Assembly: GCA_009991955.1 (NCBI GenBank)
Contig: JAACWS010000010.1
Coordinates: 45,758-109,757, forward strand
Source of the DNA: Spirochaetales bacterium
GTDB taxonomy: Bacteria > Spirochaetota > Spirochaetia > DSM-27196 > Salinispiraceae
Length of the DNA stretch: 64,000 bases
Direction: 5' to 3'
Within the stretch, counting starts at the first letter, position 1. Each line of letters opens with the position of its first letter. Made by a program: the position numbers and the translations under genes. The notes beneath the pieces were generated by a model. It did no database searches and was not told the DNA's origin. It was given only the letters and a program-made list of their open reading frames with translations. Positions 1 through 9,170 of this stretch are shown here, piece after piece.

Positions 1-720
1 GGAGTTCCTTCTTGTATCACCGAGGTCGAACGCCGAGCAGTCGAGGAAAGTGCATTCAAAGCAGGCGCCCGGGATGTAAAGGTAATTGAAGAGTCCTTAG
101 CCGCAGCTATAGGGGCCAATATTCCTATACATGAACCTGCCGGACATATGATTGTTGATATCGGCGGCGGAACAAGCGAAATATCGGTTATTTCTTTAGG
201 CGGCATGGTGGTCACCAACGCTATCCGCTTGGGCGGAGATGAGTTTGACGAGGCAATTATCAAACACGTTCGACAAATCCATAATCTAATCATTGGAGAA
301 CGAACCGCTGAAGAACTAAAGAAAAATATCGGAAACGCGACTCCCGACAAGACGATCGAAAAAATGGAAATCAAAGGAACAGACGCAATCACCGGTCTCC
401 CTCGACGGTTAGAAATCGACAGTGTTGAAGTACGAGAAGCACTACAAGAACCTATAAATGCAATAATCGAAGAAATAAAAAGAACCCTTGGGCAAACGCC
501 ACCCGAATTAGCTGCCGATATTGTCGAACGAGGAATAGTGATGACAGGAGGCGGTTCACTGCTTAAAGGATTTGATACGTTAATTTCGAACGAAACAGGC
601 GTTCCCGCCTTCCGTGCCGAGTCTCCTTTAGAGTGTGTTGCAATTGGTGCAGGAATGTATTTTGAACAAGTACGGGGGATGGACTCCAATCGAATGATTT
701 ACGATAGTCTTAATTCCTAG
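1..720 (+). CDS. mreB: Rod-shape-determining protein MreB (3' part; 5' end outside window)
   Basis: Actin-like ATPase that forms membrane-bound filaments directing lateral peptidoglycan synthesis. The frame is open from base 1 and reads [19 protein letters not shown], the typical mid-MreB stretch, so the gene starts before the window and about the last 239 residues are present. Visible motifs are the phosphate-2 loop ([19 protein letters not shown]) and the adenosine loop ([18 protein letters not shown]). The usual family sequence is GIPSGIT; here Cys replaces the second Gly, a small oddity. It is the first visible gene of a cell-shape operon, with mreC 21 bp downstream. Confidence 0.96.
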   Translation, partial: GVPSCITEVERRAVEESAFKAGARDVKVIEESLAAAIGANIPIHEPAGHMIVDIGGGTSEISVISLGGMVVTNAIRLGGDEFDEAIIKHVRQIHNLIIGERTAEELKKNIGNATPDKTIEKMEIKGTDAITGLPRRLEIDSVEVREALQEPINAIIEEIKRTLGQTPPELAADIVERGIVMTGGGSLLKGFDTLISNETGVPAFRAESPLECVAIGAGMYFEQVRGMDSNRMIYDSLNS

Positions 721-741
721 TCCAGGTAGCCTTCGATTACT

Positions 742-1593
742 ATGAATCGAACAACAAAGTTTATAATTGAAAGAAGTAGTGGTTTTCTCTACCTTTTCGT
801 AATGATCGTTTCTTTGCTGAGTATATCCTTTGAATCTGGGTCAGGTACAAGAATAATCTCAGAAACTGTAATGAATGCGACTGGATTTTTTCAAACTTTA
901 GGAAGTAGAACAACCACCTTTTTGAGAGACTCGGTAACCTCGATTCGGAAACTAAGTCGGCTTCAAGAGGATTACGAGCAACTGCAAATTGAGCTATCTG
1001 AGTTTAGGACCCGGGCAATAAGTTTTGAAGAAATTACTCGTGAAAACGCTGAGCTCCGGACTTTACTTGGATTTCGTGAAAGAGAGAGCTTTCAATTAAT
1101 ACCGTCTCAAATTGTCGCCAAAACTCCAGGTTCGTTATCTCTGGAGTTCATTATCGATAAAGGATCTTCCGATGGAGTACGGGCCAATGCCCCGGTCATC
1201 ACCTTTTACGAGGGCGAACGAGTACTTGTAGGTAAGATCGAAGCGATTTCCTCGAGGACCAGTTTGGTGGCCCCCGTTTTTTCTACGAATCTATTTGTTG
1301 CATCTCGATTATCGGTAAATCGGTATGAGGGTCTAGTTTCAGGTCTAGGTGAAGAAACTTCCGAACTCTTAATGAATTATGTACCCCGAGAGGCAAGAAC
1401 AACAGTTGGACTTGGAGAAAAAGTCGTTACATCGGGACTTAACTCGATCTATCCCGCTGGGATAACACTGGGAACGGTAAGTTCAATTTCCGCAGAACCA
1501 TGGGAAACGGGTTTGCATCTGACTATAAGGCCACAGGTAGATATATCCCGTTTAGAGTATGTTTTTGTTCTGATACGAGAGGACGCCGAATGA
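742..1593 (+). CDS. mreC: Rod-shape-determining protein MreC
   Basis: Periplasmic scaffold of the elongasome that links MreB filaments to PBP2/RodA. The 283-aa protein has one N-terminal membrane segment (about residues 13-30), then a predicted coiled coil (about 65-110, with LQEDYEQLQIELSEF), then the beta-rich MreC domain. The domain shows the hallmark IDKGSSDGVRANAPVI and a GLGEKVVTSGLNSIYPAGI-like segment. Length is normal for the family. It sits between mreB and mreD, and its stop overlaps the mreD start as ATGA, so the two are probably translationally coupled. Confidence 0.95.
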   Translation: MNRTTKFIIERSSGFLYLFVMIVSLLSISFESGSGTRIISETVMNATGFFQTLGSRTTTFLRDSVTSIRKLSRLQEDYEQLQIELSEFRTRAISFEEITRENAELRTLLGFRERESFQLIPSQIVAKTPGSLSLEFIIDKGSSDGVRANAPVITFYEGERVLVGKIEAISSRTSLVAPVFSTNLFVASRLSVNRYEGLVSGLGEETSELLMNYVPREARTTVGLGEKVVTSGLNSIYPAGITLGTVSSISAEPWETGLHLTIRPQVDISRLEYVFVLIREDAE

Positions 1594-2096
1594 GATATAT
1601 TCTTTATGGGTTAACAATTTTACTGTTTTCCTTTGGCCAGTCCCTTGCATTCTACATCGAGCCCTACATGGGTGGCGCTTTTCCCCACGTCTCTCTTTTA
1701 TTGGTTCTCTACGTAGCTCTTTTGCGAGGACCAACCTTGGGACTATTCGTGGCATTCTTGGCCGGAGTTGTATTTGATGTATCTAGTGTATTGCCTTTGG
1801 GATTTCATATAGCGGTATTCTCTACTCTCGCATATTTATTAGGTACTTTTCGAAGTCTGGTGCTCATTGACCGTCTTATTGGTCCACTACTTCTTGCACT
1901 CATCGGATATTTTGCTTACAGCGTTCTTGCCCTAAGTCTTGGGGGTATTTTTGGCCTCATGAATTTTGCTTCTATCGCTCGAACCACCACACTATTGGAA
2001 ATACTGTTTACTGTTTTAGTATCGCCCATCATCTATACTTTATCACTTTCTTTCGAAAATCTACTTCGGAAAAGACCCGGAGGCAGGTATAAATGA
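1590..2096 (+). CDS. mreD: Rod-shape-determining membrane protein MreD
   Basis: Small polytopic inner-membrane partner of MreC in the elongasome. The 168-aa protein is almost entirely hydrophobic, with about five or six membrane segments, and carries the MreD-like stretch GPTLGLFVAFLAGVVFDV in the middle. An ATG 90 bp further upstream in frame is possible. I chose the ATG at 1590 because it overlaps the mreC stop as ATGA and the protein then begins directly with a membrane helix. MreD sequences diverge strongly, so position between mreC and mrdA is a large part of the evidence. Confidence 0.9.
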   Translation: MRYILYGLTILLFSFGQSLAFYIEPYMGGAFPHVSLLLVLYVALLRGPTLGLFVAFLAGVVFDVSSVLPLGFHIAVFSTLAYLLGTFRSLVLIDRLIGPLLLALIGYFAYSVLALSLGGIFGLMNFASIARTTTLLEILFTVLVSPIIYTLSLSFENLLRKRPGGRYK

Positions 2097-3964
2097 GTTC
2101 TTCCGAACGACGTCAAGAAAAAAAAGAAAAATATAGGTTCCTGATCTACGGGGGTATCATTAGCGTTTTTCTTGCCGCTTATCTTGTTCATTTATTTTCG
2201 ATGCAAGTTGTCGAAAGTCTCGTCTATCAGAATCAAGCAAACGTTGTTTCGAATCGTTCACAAGTTATTCCGACCCAAAGGGGGAGAATTTATGACCGTA
2301 ATGTTACAGATCCTATAGCTTCAAACCAAAGTTCCTTTGCCTTACAAATTACCCCGGGAGATTTGGAGACTCCCCAAAGTCGAGACACTCTTGTCACAAA
2401 TCTTTCAAGAATTCTACACTTATCGACGTCGGATATTGAAAGGTTAGTTCCTTTGCGCTCAAGGAATTTCGATCCAGTAAAAGTTTTTTCTAATGTTCCT
2501 TTTCAAGTTATTTCAGAGATAGCGGAAAATATTGATGACTTCCCAGCCTTATCTTGGACACCATTACCTCAACGATTTTATCCCGAGGGAGAGAACTTTG
2601 CCCATGTTCTTGGATATGTGGGTGATATAAACCAACAAGAATTACAGGTTCTCTTCAATCAAGGTTATAACCAAAATTCCATAATCGGGAAGACCGGAAT
2701 TGAACAGACCTTAGATCTCGTGTTGAAGGGAAAAGATGGTTTGGCATTCAACCAGGTAGATGTGTTTGGAAGAAGATCCGCTCAGCCACGGGTCATTCAG
2801 GAGCCAGAGCTCGGTGATTCGGTTGTTTTGACCCTTGATAGAAAAATTCAACAACTCTCAATCGACGCTCTTGGGGGTCGAATAGGAACTGCGCTCGTTT
2901 TGAATCCTCGGACCGGAGAAATTCTATCCTTGGTTAGCAATCCTGGTTATGACCCGAATAGTTTTTATGGGCAGAACGGTAGCCAAAATTTCACCCGAAT
3001 CCAACAGGCCACCGACAGCCCTTTCATCAATCGAAATATCCAGTCCGCAGCTCCTCCTGCATCTACTTTCAAAATCCTCATGAGCATTATCGCAATGGAA
3101 GAAAAAGCTATCGATCCCCTTCACACCGTGCGATGTACAGGCTCAATTGCAATCGGCGACAGAATCTTTCGATGTAACGTTCCAACGGGTCACGGGGATG
3201 TTAATCTTTACCAAGCACTCGCTCAGTCTTGCAATGTATATTTCTATAGTTTAGCCTATGACAGATTACGACCCGAGGACATATTTAATTATGCCCAACG
3301 CTTGGGATTTGGAAACTTGACGGGGATTGACCTCCCAGGGGAGGTGAGAGGTCTAGTTCCAAGCAGAGAATGGAAAGAACGAACCTTTAATACTCCCTGG
3401 GTAGGCGGAGACACTGTTAACCTTTCAATAGGTCAAGGTTTCATGACCGTAACCCCGCTCCAATTGTCAAATTTAACCGCTTCCATTGCGAATGGAGGAC
3501 CGGTCTATACACCCCATATAGTAAAAGAAATACGAGATCCAATTACCCTCGAACTAAAGGAACAAGTTGAACCAACGATACTATTCGACTCGGATCTTAA
3601 TCGAGAAACCATAGAAATAGTACGTGAGGCCATGCGAAAGGTAATTACTGAAGGAACCGCCAACGTAGTCATAACAACCCCATCGGTCACGGTTGCTGGT
3701 AAGACAGGAACGGCTCAAACTGGGGATGCGGAGAAGAAACATTCCTGGTTTACTGCCTATGCCCCTTATGACACTAATGACCCTAGAGATCCAGTTGTTG
3801 TGACCGTATGGGTCGATGCAGCTAATGATTGGGATTGGTGGGCTCCGAAGGCAGCAAATTTTATACTGCATGGTATCTATAATGACATGACCTATGCCGA
3901 AGTACTCCAGGATCTACGACCCCTTTGGTATATAACAAGGGAGATGCTTAATGGCGAAAACTAA
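2093..3964 (+). CDS. mrdA: Penicillin-binding protein 2 (peptidoglycan D,D-transpeptidase)
   Basis: Class B transpeptidase that crosslinks peptidoglycan during cell elongation and works with RodA. The 623-aa protein has an N-terminal anchor (about residues 16-36), the PBP dimerisation domain (starting near RGRIYDRN), and the transpeptidase domain. All three active-site motifs are visible: STFK (nucleophile Ser324, Lys327), SCN (in AQSCNVYF) and KTGT (537-540). Length is normal. The start overlaps mreD as ATGA and the end overlaps rodA by 14 bp. The motif set and the rodA neighbour separate it from PBP3/FtsI. Confidence 0.96.
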   Translation: MSSSERRQEKKEKYRFLIYGGIISVFLAAYLVHLFSMQVVESLVYQNQANVVSNRSQVIPTQRGRIYDRNVTDPIASNQSSFALQITPGDLETPQSRDTLVTNLSRILHLSTSDIERLVPLRSRNFDPVKVFSNVPFQVISEIAENIDDFPALSWTPLPQRFYPEGENFAHVLGYVGDINQQELQVLFNQGYNQNSIIGKTGIEQTLDLVLKGKDGLAFNQVDVFGRRSAQPRVIQEPELGDSVVLTLDRKIQQLSIDALGGRIGTALVLNPRTGEILSLVSNPGYDPNSFYGQNGSQNFTRIQQATDSPFINRNIQSAAPPASTFKILMSIIAMEEKAIDPLHTVRCTGSIAIGDRIFRCNVPTGHGDVNLYQALAQSCNVYFYSLAYDRLRPEDIFNYAQRLGFGNLTGIDLPGEVRGLVPSREWKERTFNTPWVGGDTVNLSIGQGFMTVTPLQLSNLTASIANGGPVYTPHIVKEIRDPITLELKEQVEPTILFDSDLNRETIEIVREAMRKVITEGTANVVITTPSVTVAGKTGTAQTGDAEKKHSWFTAYAPYDTNDPRDPVVVTVWVDAANDWDWWAPKAANFILHGIYNDMTYAEVLQDLRPLWYITREMLNGEN

Positions 3965-5267
3965 GCTCATTTTTAGCGTTGACGTCATACTCATTCTCAC
4001 CGCGACACTTCTCATATTGATAGGCATTCTTTTTATTTATTCTAGTGGCTTAACCTCGGATGGGACTCAAACGAGTACAGAATATATTCGACAAATAGTC
4101 TGGGCGATTCTGGGATTTGTCTTACTCTTTCTTGTGACCCTAGTGAAAACCGATTGGTTACATGATCTTTCAGTGTATCTTTTTCTTTTTTCCTTGATCC
4201 TTATCGCTTTTACCGTACGATTTGGCCGGGTAGTTAACGGCGCTCGATCGTGGATTGGAATAGGGGAGTTAGGAATTCAACCTAGTGAATTCGCAAAGAT
4301 AGCCTTCGTATTAGCCTTTGCTAAATGGCTCGAAACTCATGAAACCACCGTTCAAACCGTGCAGGGACTACTTCCTCCATTTTTTCTCTTTCTCGTACCG
4401 CCGGTAGGTCTCATATTACTGCAACCAGATCTTGGAACAGCTCTGGTATTTATGCCAACTTTCATTGTCATGCTTTTTTTTGCCGGCGCCCAGCCGCGGC
4501 ACTTGGGCTACATAACATTATCTGGGTTGCTTGTTGGAGTTTTTTCTGCTTTACCTATTTGGGCTGAGAGGATAGCCCAAATCGATATTCCAATTTTGAG
4601 TATATTTACCGAGGTTACACCAATGATTCTTTTTGGAAGTCTCATCGGGGTTTTGGCTCTACTGTCAATAATTGGCTTGATTACTTTGAAGCGACCTATT
4701 TTTTACTGGCTCATGTACTTTTTCTCCTTGATAGGTATTTCGTTTGGCGGTTCGTTCCTTTTGCGCCGCGTCATTCGCGAGTATCAAATTATGAGATTAA
4801 TCGTGTTCTTGGATCCCGAGATCGATCGTCTGGGTTCTGGATGGCATATTATTCAGTCGACTATTGCCGTCGGGTCGGGTGGCCTGCAAGGAAAGGGGTT
4901 TCTTCAGGGGACCCAATCTCAGCTTCAATATCTCCCAGAGCAAAGTACAGACTTCATATTTTCCATACTTTCGGAAGAACTTGGCTTCATTGGTGCAATA
5001 GTCCTATTTGCTCTCTATGCTATACTTCTATATCGAATTATACGGGTTGCCTATCAAGCGAAGGAAGGTTTTAGTACCTATACGGCCATTGGTATATCCT
5101 CAATCTTTTTTTTCCATTTTGTAATCAATATAGGCATGACTATCGGCCTTATGCCCATTACCGGAATACCGTTATTGCTGGTTTCTTATGGTGGCTCACA
5201 TTTGTGGGCTAGTCTCGTAGCTTTAGGAATAGTACTCAATCTTGGCCTTAATAAATATCGGTACTGA
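3951..5267 (+). CDS. rodA: Peptidoglycan glycosyltransferase RodA (SEDS family)
   Basis: SEDS-family polymerase that builds glycan strands from lipid II together with PBP2. The 438-aa protein is polytopic with about ten membrane segments. SEDS signatures visible are NGARSWIGIGELGIQPSEFAK (the region including the essential WxxxGxxxxQPSE pattern), LQPDLGTALVF (catalytic Asp region), and the C-terminal GLMPITGIPLLLVSYGGSH. At 438 aa it is longer than many RodA proteins (about 370-400), with the extra length in the middle, before FFSLIGISFGGSFLL. The start lies 14 bp inside mrdA. It is the last gene of the shape operon, followed by a structured repeat. Confidence 0.95.
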   Translation: MAKTKLIFSVDVILILTATLLILIGILFIYSSGLTSDGTQTSTEYIRQIVWAILGFVLLFLVTLVKTDWLHDLSVYLFLFSLILIAFTVRFGRVVNGARSWIGIGELGIQPSEFAKIAFVLAFAKWLETHETTVQTVQGLLPPFFLFLVPPVGLILLQPDLGTALVFMPTFIVMLFFAGAQPRHLGYITLSGLLVGVFSALPIWAERIAQIDIPILSIFTEVTPMILFGSLIGVLALLSIIGLITLKRPIFYWLMYFFSLIGISFGGSFLLRRVIREYQIMRLIVFLDPEIDRLGSGWHIIQSTIAVGSGGLQGKGFLQGTQSQLQYLPEQSTDFIFSILSEELGFIGAIVLFALYAILLYRIIRVAYQAKEGFSTYTAIGISSIFFFHFVINIGMTIGLMPITGIPLLLVSYGGSHLWASLVALGIVLNLGLNKYRY

Positions 5268-5270
5268 TAG

Positions 5271-5371
5271 AGGGCACCTCTGGAAACTACCATTTCCATG
5301 AGTTTGACGCCCGTAAGTCATTGCGGTGCAATGACCGAATTACACAAAAAACGAGATTCCGGAGGTGCCCT
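5271..5371. repeat. Intergenic inverted-repeat element, copy A
   Basis: This 101-bp element lies between convergent rodA and the lipoprotein gene. The ends are a 15-bp inverted repeat: AGGGCACCTCTGGAA (5271-5285) pairs with TTCCGGAGGTGCCCT (5357-5371), with a single G:U as RNA. Inside is a perfect 8-bp hairpin, GTCATTGC-GGT-GCAATGAC (5317-5335). Copies B (10738-10836, reverse orientation) and C (39235-39332) share the core and the spacing. It could help terminate both transcripts but has no U-tract, and the other copies are not between convergent genes. A small non-autonomous mobile repeat or a structured RNA element is therefore as likely. Confidence 0.8.
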
Positions 5372-5430
5372 AGAGAAATTAGACTTAAGTGACACAGAAT
5401 TCTAGTCGACAGAATATACATTATACACAG

Positions 5431-6048
5431 TTATTGCTTACTAAATACAAAGAGCTTCGAACTCAAATGACTATCTATGAGTGAATACCTAGGCTCTAGA
5501 TTGCCAGCATCAATAGTCTTGGCATAAGCGAAAAATCCGACATAGAATTCTTCGTTAACCGCCATCCCCGATATTTCAGAAGAAATATCAACAGTTAAAT
5601 TTTCAACTAATTTTGAATTCTCACTCAAGGAAAGGAATTCTTCGTCGACCGAAACAGAAAATGTAAGTTCTAACTCCTCGGTGTTCACCGAAATAAGATT
5701 GTTCGGAAATTTGCGCATCCAAGTACTGTTGTAGCTGTCTACTCGTGTGGTCTCAGACAAGTTATTGGAAAGGACCTCGATCGTTTCTTCATAGGCGTTT
5801 TGTGCCCCACCAAAATTGTCACTACGATACACCTTGTAGGCAATAACAAGGGTCATGTTAGGATCCAAATCGGGGTCTGCTTGATTGTAGGCAGTAACCT
5901 CTACAAGACTCGTTATAACCGAAATATCAGGGGTGCGAGGCAATAGTCCCCCAAGATTCGGAATCCCGCACCCCAGTAAAGTTACCGAGAATATTGCACT
6001 AAAGGTTACAAGTCTCCAACAAGAAACAGGAATATGCCTCATTCTCAC
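5431..6048 (-). CDS. Putative lipoprotein, function unknown
   Basis: A 205-aa exported protein that I do not recognise. The N-terminus has basic residues, a hydrophobic stretch and a lipobox-like VTLLGC (Cys about residue 27), so it is probably lipidated and membrane-anchored. The mature part starts with a Gly/Pro-rich linker and then looks like an all-beta domain with alternating hydrophobic residues; there are no recognisable catalytic motifs. It is the last gene of the operon running from the GAF/sigma-54 regulator, 14 bp after the CHASE2 cyclase, which suggests an envelope role connected with that signalling unit (inference). Confidence 0.72.
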   Translation of the reverse strand: MRMRHIPVSCWRLVTFSAIFSVTLLGCGIPNLGGLLPRTPDISVITSLVEVTAYNQADPDLDPNMTLVIAYKVYRSDNFGGAQNAYEETIEVLSNNLSETTRVDSYNSTWMRKFPNNLISVNTEELELTFSVSVDEEFLSLSENSKLVENLTVDISSEISGMAVNEEFYVGFFAYAKTIDAGNLEPRYSLIDSHLSSKLFVFSKQ

Positions 6049-6062
6049 AGGGGTCTAAAATC

Positions 6063-8447
6063 CTATTCGATTATATCAAGAAGTTCATATATGACGACTG
6101 GCTTGTTCTTACCTTTTACCCGTATGGTATCGAGTTCTCGGGCGATAACCCGGTTTTTCACTAAGCCGTAGGTATACTCGGAAATTATAATTTGCGTAAG
6201 GTATTGTTTGTTGGTCCCTTCGAGACGAGCCCCAAGATTCACATTATCGCCCATCAAGGTGTAGTTCATGCGACCGAGACTCCCCATATTTCCAACGGTC
6301 ATAATCCCGCTATTAATTCCAATTCCTATTTTGATTTGTTTTTCCGGCGGCCATCCAGCATTAAGCTCGTTCAGCCGATCTATTTGGCGAATAGCGCACC
6401 TACAAGCTAAATAAGCATGGTCGGCTTGAGGCAATGGAGCTCCCCAAAAACACATTATTTCGTCTCCCACGTATTTATCAAGGGTGCCTTGAAATTCTAA
6501 TATTACGTTTGTCATCGCGGTCAAATAGAGATTTAGATGAGCGACCAGTTCCTGGGGTGTGAGAGCCTCGCTTAAAGTTGTAAAACCACGAATATCAGAG
6601 AAGAAAACCGTAAGTTCTTTATCGACTCCGCCTAACTCTGGGGGATTTTGTAGAATCTCGTTTACTACTCCAGGGCTCACGTACCGACTAAACATTGAGC
6701 GAATCATTCGCTTGTCCTTCTCTTCGGTAACAACTCTGTAGATAATGATAAGAACAAAGGTGAGCAATGCGGACACAGCAGGTACACTATAGTTAAACAC
6801 ATAGGAGTATTCGCTAAATACAAGGTATACATTAATCAAGAACCCACCAACCAGAAGGAGAACAGTTATCACAAACGCCCAAATTGTTGGCACCCTCCCC
6901 GAAATTAACCCCACAACCAAGGTAAGACCAAATAGAGTGAGTATTTGGACCCAAGATTCAACCGGATACAAAAAATCAGTCATAAGAATAGTATTCAAAG
7001 CGTTGGCGTGAACCTCAACTCCATACATGAGTCCATAAGGAGTAAGCTTTTCGTCGTCTGCCATCCCCGACGAGAACGCTCCTGCCATGATTATTTTATT
7101 ATCTAAAAGAAGAGTTTCGGGCCAGGTCTCAAATATTGGACCGGTTGCTCGTGCAGCATATCCAGCATAACTTCGAACCGGAAAGGTTTGAAAACCTGAC
7201 GAATCTTCGCTTGACCTTGGGCCGAGATAATTAATGACCATATTTCCCCAGTCGTCGATTGGTATTTGTATCTCCTCGGGCTCTTCAAATATTGCAGGTT
7301 CGACAATATTCTCCTGCTCATCGTATACGGCGGGCTTCCGAAGAATTCTGTAGGGCCCTAACTCCCCAGTTTGGGGATCGATAGCCTTTGGACTGGGAAT
7401 AACGATGTGTTCTCCAAGAACTACCTGAATCTGTTCCAGGGGAACATGAAGATGGTGGGCCGCAAGCCGAAGGGTTATCGCCGGAATAAAATAGTCTTGG
7501 TACATCCGTATAAAATAGTCCTCGATCTCCTGTCCTTCCGGGTCACTAAATGAACGGGTAATCGAGTTCGCCTGTAAGAACGAAGTTAATTCGTCCGGAT
7601 CAGTCAAAATATCGACTGGAATTGAACGAGAATAGTTTAACGAATCAAGAAACCCAAAACGTTGATAGTTTTCATAGTCGATGGAATCTAGTATTTCAGG
7701 ATGTGTGATAAACGCGGTCAAAGATATTTCATCAATGGGTTGTGTATACTTGAGTACTAAAGGTTGACGGCGAAAACTTCCGTCTGAATCGGATTGGAAC
7801 ACCGCATGACCATAACCGGCAGAACCTTCGATAAATGGAACCAGAGGATTTTCCATACCTTGGTAAGCAGGCATATCGAGCCAATTTCCTTGTATCTCGG
7901 ATAACGAGGGATCTAAAGCGTGAAGCATGGAAAATCGAGCGTCCATTTCTTTCTGAAGCTCAAAACTGAAGGTGTCAACATTCGGTATTACTTCTAAGAG
8001 AAGATTGCCATTTTGAAAGATTGCATCACTCAAAAGCGCATCTGAGACTGGATCTTCGGTCGAGTCGATAAAGAAAAAGTCAAGAAGCACTGCGGATTCT
8101 CTTTGATCCTGATCTTTTATTCTCGTGAGGGTATTTAATAGATCGGCATGCCTGAATCGAGGAAAGGGCCATCTTCCAAACCGGGATAACGTTCTTGTGT
8201 CTACCCCAAGCAATAAGATATCTGGATTCAGACGAGGATTGAGTCCTTGGGCTACTGCGCCTTCTTGTATCACTATCGCTTCATCCCGAGGTCGCAATCG
8301 AAACATCGCATCAAGTTCCCATTGGGTTGCGGATCGAAGTCCGGGGAGCAAATTCAGTAAAAGAAGTACGATTCCGGAAACTCCGAGAGCGAGAAAAAGC
8401 GAGAAATTTTTTACTTTCCCTAGCTCGCCAATGGTACTATTCTTCAT
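6063..8447 (-). CDS. CHASE2-domain adenylate/guanylate cyclase
   Basis: Class III nucleotide cyclase with an extracytoplasmic sensor. The 794-aa protein has an N-terminal membrane helix, a long CHASE2-type domain (about residues 45-480, including LLGVDTRTLSRFGRWPFPR), three closely spaced C-terminal membrane helices, and a catalytic domain over about the last 190 residues. The metal-binding aspartates are visible in FFSDIRGFT and DKYVGDEIM, and the substrate region in YTLMGDNVNL. A GTG start 39 bp upstream (8486) is possible. I prefer the ATG at 8447 because a strong purine-rich ribosome site (GGGGGAG) lies just before it. The ligand is unknown, and cAMP as product is inferred from the family. 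Confidence 0.93.
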   Translation of the reverse strand: MKNSTIGELGKVKNFSLFLALGVSGIVLLLLNLLPGLRSATQWELDAMFRLRPRDEAIVIQEGAVAQGLNPRLNPDILLLGVDTRTLSRFGRWPFPRFRHADLLNTLTRIKDQDQRESAVLLDFFFIDSTEDPVSDALLSDAIFQNGNLLLEVIPNVDTFSFELQKEMDARFSMLHALDPSLSEIQGNWLDMPAYQGMENPLVPFIEGSAGYGHAVFQSDSDGSFRRQPLVLKYTQPIDEISLTAFITHPEILDSIDYENYQRFGFLDSLNYSRSIPVDILTDPDELTSFLQANSITRSFSDPEGQEIEDYFIRMYQDYFIPAITLRLAAHHLHVPLEQIQVVLGEHIVIPSPKAIDPQTGELGPYRILRKPAVYDEQENIVEPAIFEEPEEIQIPIDDWGNMVINYLGPRSSEDSSGFQTFPVRSYAGYAARATGPIFETWPETLLLDNKIIMAGAFSSGMADDEKLTPYGLMYGVEVHANALNTILMTDFLYPVESWVQILTLFGLTLVVGLISGRVPTIWAFVITVLLLVGGFLINVYLVFSEYSYVFNYSVPAVSALLTFVLIIIYRVVTEEKDKRMIRSMFSRYVSPGVVNEILQNPPELGGVDKELTVFFSDIRGFTTLSEALTPQELVAHLNLYLTAMTNVILEFQGTLDKYVGDEIMCFWGAPLPQADHAYLACRCAIRQIDRLNELNAGWPPEKQIKIGIGINSGIMTVGNMGSLGRMNYTLMGDNVNLGARLEGTNKQYLTQIIISEYTYGLVKNRVIARELDTIRVKGKNKPVVIYELLDIIE

Positions 8448-8487
8448 AAGTCTCCCCCCGATATTAGTGTCTTTTGGGTCAATCACC

Positions 8488-9138
8488 TCAACTATTTTCT
8501 AATTGGAGTATACGAGCCTCGGATAAACTTGTCCAACTGCTACCAGGGAACTCGAGGGTCAATCGCCTGAAAGTATCGAGAGCACTCTCGGTATTTCCTA
8601 TCAGCTCATAAAGCCTTCCCAGATTAAAAATAGCTCTCGGGGCTTGTATACCCAAAGGCGCAGCATTTAAAAGGGCCTGGAGCATTGCTACTGCCCTAGG
8701 TAACTCTCCAGCAGACTCTGCCGTCTGGTAAGAGCGGATGTAAGCAACTTCTATCAGATGGCTTGAGGCCCCAATTAACGCTGATGACTCGAAAAGTTCT
8801 GAAGCAGTAATAAAATCCTCTTGGGCTTCAGCCCTCATGGCCAAAAGAAACTGACCCCGTTGAGCAGGATATTCTTGGGGAAAATCTGCTATTGCCTTTG
8901 CAGCCAGTTCTTCAAGGGTTGAAGCACTTTTAGTAGAATTGGCATCAGATAAATAGTCCTGATAAGCAGCTTCCATCGATTCAACAAGCTCAGTAGCCGC
9001 GGCTTTTCTGCTATTTTGAACTTCATTGTACACAACTACCCCACTGACGATGATCAGGACAAGTACACTAAATCCTATAAAAACCTTACCAAAGCGGGTG
9101 AAAAACAATGTCAGACCCTTGGGTTTCTTTTCTTCCAC
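8488..9138 (-). CDS. Membrane-anchored TPR protein
   Basis: A 216-aa protein with one N-terminal membrane helix (about residues 17-35) followed by a helical-repeat region. Tetratricopeptide-like segments are visible around residues 75-205, for example FNLGRLYELIGNTESALDTFRRL near the C-terminus. The layout (short cytoplasmic tail, one TM, TPRs outside) resembles YfgM/TolA-associated TPR proteins, but no residue is diagnostic. It lies between the sigma-54 regulator (33 bp upstream) and the CHASE2 cyclase, so it probably acts as an adaptor in the periplasm or at the membrane (inference). Confidence 0.8.
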   Translation of the reverse strand: MEEKKPKGLTLFFTRFGKVFIGFSVLVLIIVSGVVVYNEVQNSRKAAATELVESMEAAYQDYLSDANSTKSASTLEELAAKAIADFPQEYPAQRGQFLLAMRAEAQEDFITASELFESSALIGASSHLIEVAYIRSYQTAESAGELPRAVAMLQALLNAAPLGIQAPRAIFNLGRLYELIGNTESALDTFRRLTLEFPGSSWTSLSEARILQLENS

Positions 9139-9170
9139 AATAATGCTCCTTCAATAACTCGTTTCATTCT

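Noticed and set aside
5271..5371. Repeat copy A as an ordinary bidirectional terminator
   Set aside because: It has no U-tract on either side, the arms are over 70 bp apart, and copies B and C share its structure in non-convergent contexts.
8448..8486. GTG start adding 13 residues to the CHASE2 cyclase
   Set aside because: The ATG at 8447 has a far better ribosome site and the shorter protein starts close before the membrane helix; the GTG start almost touches the upstream stop with no usable ribosome site.
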